Shown piece by piece: positions 3,559 through 6,187 of a stretch of DNA of 6,187 nucleotides. The stretch comes from an uncultured Prevotella sp. (GTDB lineage Bacteria; Bacteroidota; Bacteroidia; Bacteroidales; Bacteroidaceae). The stretch spans positions 1 to 6,187 of the forward strand of contig CALCHM010000102.1 in the NCBI GenBank assembly GCA_937901345.1, in the 5' to 3' direction. The notes below the pieces were generated by a model that did no database searches, was not told where the DNA came from, and saw only the letters and a program-made list of their open reading frames with translations. The stretch's first letter is position 1, and each line of letters begins with the position of its first letter. A program made the translations under genes and the position numbers.

Positions 3559-4830
3559 TTAAAGAGGATTACCACCCGTGGAACCACCCGAAGAGGCAGG
3601 ATCAGAGATAGCCCATGATTGTTCAACATAGCTTCCACCTCCGTTTGTGAACTTCACGTAAAGAGTACCGTAGTCACTTGCTGAAACGTCGGCATCTAGT
3701 GAACCTTCTAGTATAATAGAAGTTGCACCCTTTTCTGTGATTTCGTCAACTGCCATTGTAACTACCGTACCGTCATTTTTTGTAAATTTCAAGGCAAGCA
3801 CGTCAGCGGGGACTGCATCGTCCTCGATCTGCAAGTATGAGCCTGCAATCTTAACCTCCAAAAATTCACCTGCTGTAGCCGAAATACCAAGTCCTTTTTG
3901 ATACTGTGAAATAGTCTTGTCTTCTATTGTCAATGAAGCAATGACGGGAGCGGCAGATCCTAAGTCACCACCATGTGAACCGTCGGGCACAAGAATATTA
4001 TCGTTCTGTGCGTTGTAAGATCGAGTGGCCTCTAGGGTTTGGGATTCTGTTGCATACTGCTCATACAAGCTATTCGATGTCAGAATCAACGATTGACGAG
4101 AAGCCTGCAAAGCGCCCGTAGACGACTTACGTGAGTGGATCCAAGCAAAACCGCCATCAGCAACATATGCACCATGGGCAACAGCTTTGTTTTTGATAGA
4201 CAAACCATATTCGGGCATCACGTCACGCAACAGCGTTGTGTCTGAGGTGTTGATGTCGAGTTCAAAGTAATTGAACACTGCGAAAGGTTGGCCACCGTTG
4301 ACACCACCATTTTGCACTACAGATACATAGGTGAATTGGTCACCTTCCTGCCATCCGGCATTGTTGGCCAAAATAGCGCTACTGAAATCGCCAATTGTAG
4401 TGGTTGCATCGTCAATCACGAAATTACCAACAAGAATGTTTGTTGTTGCTTCGACACCTCCACCGTTGATCTGAATAGGAGGCAATACACCGTCCGATAT
4501 TAAGTATGGGGCCACGATGGATGCTCCCCCGATTGCTTGATTTTTCGTGAGGTGGATTAGTGATTGGTTGATGTTGCGTGATACAAAAGCATTGTAGCTG
4601 CTCTGCTTCTCTTTCTTGTTGGTGAAAGAGTGATTCAGCAATGCACGTCCACGACGATAGAAATTCACAAGGTTTGCGAGTTTGGTTCTCTGCAACTGCT
4701 GTGACTGACTACGAGGGTTCGCGGGGCTTGCGTTATAAGCGCGAGTAATCTGCTCACCTCTCAATCGGCTGAATACCATTGAGCCGACTTTTCCCTTGGC
4801 ATATCCAAGGAGCATGTTTCCTTTTGCCAT
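3559..4830 (-). CDS. 423-aa putative major structural protein (DUF6266-like N-terminus)
   Basis: This is the largest gene and the only one with its own perfect promoter box and its own terminator, as expected for an abundantly made virion protein. The N-terminus has GYAKGKVGSMVFSRLRGEQI (residues 9-28), NPRSQSQQLQRTKLANLVNF (38-57) and a Tyr/Arg-rich helix. That pattern, K-GKVG then NPR-x-x-x-Q-x-x-QR, resembles DUF6266-type proteins of Bacteroidota, judged from memory. The middle (about 100-290) is rich in Gly, Asn and Thr and beta-prone; the C-terminal part (about 295-405) looks like an immunoglobulin-like beta domain, ending in a flexible Gly/Ser tail, PASSGGSTGGNPL. No signal peptide is seen. 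I cannot recognise a jelly-roll capsid fold by eye. A capsid protein is the favoured inference; a spike or surface protein is the alternative. The start at 4830 follows an A/T-rich leader without Shine-Dalgarno sequence. Confidence 0.75.
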   Translation of the reverse strand: MAKGNMLLGYAKGKVGSMVFSRLRGEQITRAYNASPANPRSQSQQLQRTKLANLVNFYRRGRALLNHSFTNKKEKQSSYNAFVSRNINQSLIHLTKNQAIGGASIVAPYLISDGVLPPIQINGGGVEATTNILVGNFVIDDATTTIGDFSSAILANNAGWQEGDQFTYVSVVQNGGVNGGQPFAVFNYFELDINTSDTTLLRDVMPEYGLSIKNKAVAHGAYVADGGFAWIHSRKSSTGALQASRQSLILTSNSLYEQYATESQTLEATRSYNAQNDNILVPDGSHGGDLGSAAPVIASLTIEDKTISQYQKGLGISATAGEFLEVKIAGSYLQIEDDAVPADVLALKFTKNDGTVVTMAVDEITEKGATSIILEGSLDADVSASDYGTLYVKFTNGGGSYVEQSWAISDPASSGGSTGGNPL

Positions 4831-4870
4831 TGTAAAATAAATTTATGGTTTTGTGGCACAATTGCCGTTG

Positions 4871-4893
4871 CAAAGATAATAACGAAATGTCAA
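4871..4893 (-). promoter_or_regulatory. Promoter of the 423-aa gene
   Basis: On the minus strand TATCTTTG (4878 to 4871) is a perfect Bacteroidota -7 box about 40 bases before the start codon, giving a leader of about 35 bases. The nearest TTG (in TTGACA, 4893-4891) is only 12 bases upstream, shorter than the usual -33 spacing. It lacks the upstream element shared by the other two promoters, so it is probably regulated differently. Confidence 0.65.
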
Positions 4894-4952
4894 CGGATCT
4901 TCATCGGAATTGTTGCGAGGTGGGTAGGGATGAGTTACATTTTGTCACTATG

Positions 4953-4998
4953 TTAAAAATATATAAAAAGCGGTGAATGTAATAAATATTCACCGCTT
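4953..4998 (-). terminator. Strong terminator after the 165-aa gene
   Basis: AAGCGGTGAAT (4968-4978) pairs perfectly over 11 bp with ATTCACCGCTT (4988-4998), loop of 9. Read leftward it is followed by TTTATATATTTTTAAC. It begins 13 bases after the stop of the 165-aa gene and separates that unit from the 423-aa gene's promoter. Confidence 0.85.
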
Positions 4999-5011
4999 AT
5001 TCACTGAAAAC

Positions 5012-5509
5012 CTATCGACTACCGTAGGCTTTTATTCGCTCTGCCAACTCCATTTGTGGTTGCGCTGCAACCAAAAAACCCAAGAATATTTCATAATCCG
5101 ACCATGATACGTTGAGTGCATATACGTCCTCGGCAACTTCTTCCATGGGGTCGTGGTGGTCGAGTGGGATGCCTGCTGCATAGCAAGTGGCAACCACCAC
5201 ATGTTGCAATAGTGACTTTCTTTTATCCTCACCCATTCTTACCCACGACCATGGGGTGCGATATAGGTTTTTTACGTCGTTCATTACTATTACTCCGTTT
5301 TGGTCGAATATCATTATTGATAGTAAAACATCACGTTCGTTGTTGCGGACTTCGCAACCGAAGGTGGCGAAGTAGCCCGTCTTCTTTTCCAAGGTAACGA
5401 ATTTATTGTACTTCTTGATGTTTGATTTGTTAGCCAATAGTGCATCGGTTAACTTGGCATGGTACGCGTGAAAACGCGTCCATGCTGTAGTTAGTGTGAA
5501 ATTTGCCAT
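5012..5509 (-). CDS. 165-aa protein of unknown function
   Basis: I do not recognise this protein. It starts 2 bases after the 57-aa gene stops (TGA-TT-ATG), so the two are tightly coupled, and a strong terminator follows it. The N-terminus (residues 1-40) is helical and basic, with AWTRFHAYHAKLTDALLANK and KKYNKF. The middle (about 43-80) alternates like beta strands (GYFATFGCEV, DVLLSIMIFDQNGVIVM). The remainder has two helices (KSLLQHVVVATCYAAGI and DYEIFLGFLVAAQPQMELAERI) around an acidic stretch (DPMEEVAEDVYAL). The last helix is fairly hydrophobic but too interrupted for a clear membrane segment. Position upstream of the structural gene, with its own terminator, suggests a non-stoichiometric early or regulatory product, or a minor virion protein. 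Confidence 0.75.
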   Translation of the reverse strand: MANFTLTTAWTRFHAYHAKLTDALLANKSNIKKYNKFVTLEKKTGYFATFGCEVRNNERDVLLSIMIFDQNGVIVMNDVKNLYRTPWSWVRMGEDKRKSLLQHVVVATCYAAGIPLDHHDPMEEVAEDVYALNVSWSDYEIFLGFLVAAQPQMELAERIKAYGSR

Positions 5510-5511
5510 AA

Positions 5512-5685
5512 TCAGAAGGGAATAAATTGCTTAATCTGAATTATTTGAACTAAATCCCTATTTAATTCACTTCTCCAAAACTGCTCTCGATTCCGTTGGT
5601 GCTCAAAAGCTTCTTTTTGTGTTCTGAATACCTCGTGTGACAGAACTCCACCCATGTCGTAGACGATAACTAAATAAACGTACAT
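5512..5685 (-). CDS. 57-aa small protein, first gene of unit A
   Basis: The frame begins MYVYLVIVYDMGGVLSHEVF, continues with a charged helix (RTQKEAFEHQRNREQFWRSE) and ends with a hydrophobic strand (LVQIIQIKQFIPF). This strand-helix-strand plan, with an opening Y-V-Y-x-V-x-V strand and a K-E-A-F helix, is common among tiny phage proteins of Bacteroidota; no function is known to me. It is the first gene downstream of the promoter at 5768, after a hairpin-bearing leader, and its stop lies 2 bases before the 165-aa start. An AT-rich stretch (ATTTTATAAAGCT) precedes the ATG. Good operon logic and normal amino-acid composition support a real gene. A small regulator is possible, but this is a guess from position. 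Confidence 0.65.
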   Translation of the reverse strand: MYVYLVIVYDMGGVLSHEVFRTQKEAFEHQRNREQFWRSELNRDLVQIIQIKQFIPF

Positions 5686-5718
5686 AGCTTTATAAAATTT
5701 TTAGTTAAACAATTGGCA

Positions 5719-5746
5719 GGCCGACAAGGTTCAAAGGGGGTCGGCC
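5719..5746 (-). promoter_or_regulatory. Leader hairpin before the 57-aa gene
   Basis: GGCCGAC (5719-5725) pairs perfectly with GTCGGCC (5740-5746) around a 14-base loop. It lies in the transcribed leader between the promoter at 5768 and the ATG at 5685. No U-run follows directly, so it is more likely a regulatory or stabilising hairpin than a terminator. Confidence 0.55.
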
Positions 5747-5767
5747 TTACCTTACCTCTTTCGCCTA

Positions 5768-5819
5768 CAAAGATAGTGATTTTCAGCTAGTTATGTTGTT
5801 TTTGTTAACATTCTTTATG
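5768..5819 (-). promoter_or_regulatory. Promoter of unit A with shared upstream element
   Basis: TATCTTTG (minus strand, 5775 to 5768) is a perfect -7 box, about 80 bases before the 57-aa start. The TTTTTGTTAACA-N5-TATG element (plus strand 5799-5819) sits upstream at exactly the same distance as at the rep promoter. No TTG -33 box is seen, which suggests activation by a bound protein at the shared element. Confidence 0.65.
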
Positions 5820-5856
5820 TTAAATAACGGGAGTTTATTTTACATGGTGGAATCCG

Positions 5857-5959
5857 CCACAGCAGCCATGCAGCCTGCCCGCTTCACGGCTTATGGGCGC
5901 GAGCGAAGCGAGGTTTCGCCCTTAGGCCGTGAAGCGGGCAGGGTGCATGGGTGATGTGG
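5857..5959. repeat. Long 43-position inverted repeat
   Basis: Bases 5857-5899 are complementary to 5917-5959: 38 of 43 positions pair, plus one G-T wobble, with mismatches scattered singly. The core CCTGCCCGCTTCACGGC pairs without a break. The 17-base top holds GCGAAGC (5903-5909), a sequence known to form an unusually stable DNA mini-hairpin. This is the largest secondary structure in the circle and lies just upstream of the unit A promoter. A packaging signal, single-strand origin or initiation hairpin of an ssDNA replicon is likely; a bidirectional terminator is the alternative, but T-runs are absent. Confidence 0.8.
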
Positions 5960-6108
5960 AGCGCCAAGCAGTGTTGTACGCACTGAAACCGTAGAATGGT
6001 ATCGCTGCGCGGCGTAGAGCGTAACGTATACCTCCATGGCTATAAGGGTTTTATACTATTATTCTATTCTATGGATGTTTAACCCCCCTGGCGAAGGGGG
6101 GGGGGACA

Positions 6109-6121
6109 GCCGCGAAGCGGC
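6109..6121. repeat. Stable GCGAAGC mini-hairpin
   Basis: GCCGC-GAA-GCGGC is a perfect 5-bp stem with a GAA triloop, containing the GCGAAGC motif that also tops the hairpin at 5857-5959. It sits between two long G-runs. Confidence 0.6.
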
Positions 6122-6132
6122 AGGGGGGGGGT

Positions 6133-6187
6133 GCGGGGGAAAACACGCGCCGCATGGGGTAACCCCCAAGCCCCCCAAAGGGGGGAA
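6133..6187. repeat. Terminal direct repeat (circular overlap), right copy
   Basis: Exact copy of bases 1-55. It continues from a G-rich tract (G10 at 6096-6105, G9 at 6123-6131). Joining the two copies puts the junction inside the GC-rich non-coding block and interrupts no gene. Confidence 0.9.

Larger units (their letters stand above)
5820..6187. other. GC-rich non-coding block (right part, joins base 1)
   Basis: No gene is supported here. The block holds the 43-position inverted repeat (5857-5959), an AT-rich stretch (about 6044-6080), the hairpin CCCCCC-TGGCGAA-GGGGGG (6083-6101), the mini-hairpin GCCGC-GAA-GCGGC (6109-6121), and G-runs of 10 (6096-6105), 9 (6123-6131) and 5 (6135-6139). 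It is continuous through the circle junction with the block at 1-761. Confidence 0.7.

Noticed and set aside
1..6187. Classification as inovirus or microvirus
   Set aside because: No Zot-type ATPase, coat-protein cluster or microvirus capsid is visible, and a lysozyme is unusual for both groups.
1..6187. CRISPR arrays, tRNA or rRNA genes, insertion sequences
   Set aside because: No regularly spaced repeats, no cloverleaf, no rRNA motifs and no transposase-like frame were found. The two direct repeat pairs are unequally spaced.

Overview
The window looks like one complete small circular genome, sequenced slightly past its own start. The first 55 bases (1-55) are repeated exactly as the last 55 (6133-6187), which gives a circle of about 6132 bp. 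All recognisable genes lie on the minus strand. The host is most likely a member of the Bacteroidota (gut Bacteroidales type). Three intergenic boxes match the Bacteroidota -7 promoter element TANNTTTG, starts lack clear Shine-Dalgarno sequences and sit in A/T-rich leaders, and several proteins resemble families I know from Bacteroidota phages and small elements.

Layout, in the direction of transcription (high to low coordinates). Unit A: promoter at 5768-5775, a leader with a hairpin, a 57-aa gene (5512-5685), a 165-aa gene (5012-5509), then a strong terminator (4953-4998). Unit B: promoter at 4871-4878, a 423-aa candidate structural protein (3559-4830), a 34-aa membrane peptide of smalltalk type (3444-3548), then a terminator (3390-3417). 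Unit C: promoter near 3333-3340, a leader that meets a near-perfect terminator (3221-3253), then a Rep_trans/phage-CRI-like replication initiator (2044-3105), a 94-aa gene overlapping it by 4 bp, a phage lysozyme-like peptidoglycan hydrolase (1199-1636), a 108-aa protein with an SSB-like acidic tail (869-1195), and a 27-aa membrane peptide (762-845). The promoters of A and C share an upstream element at identical spacing, and their leaders share further blocks, so they look like two copies of one regulatory module.

The rest of the circle, from about 5820 across the junction to 761 (roughly 1.1 kb), has no convincing gene. It is GC-rich, unlike the genes, and full of hairpins: a 43-position inverted repeat (5857-5959), a composite AT-rich hairpin (156-228) followed at once by a hairpin resembling group II intron domain V (229-250), a three-tier hairpin (668-739), two pairs of direct repeats and long G-runs. 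Replication origin, packaging signal or structured RNA are all possible.

The gene set (rolling-circle-type initiator, possible ssDNA-binding protein, lysozyme, abundant-looking structural protein, small membrane peptides) suggests a small ssDNA phage that is neither a microvirus nor an inovirus, because no recognisable microvirus capsid, no Zot-type ATPase and no known double-jelly-roll capsid is visible. A plasmid or satellite that borrowed a lysozyme cannot be excluded from sequence alone.
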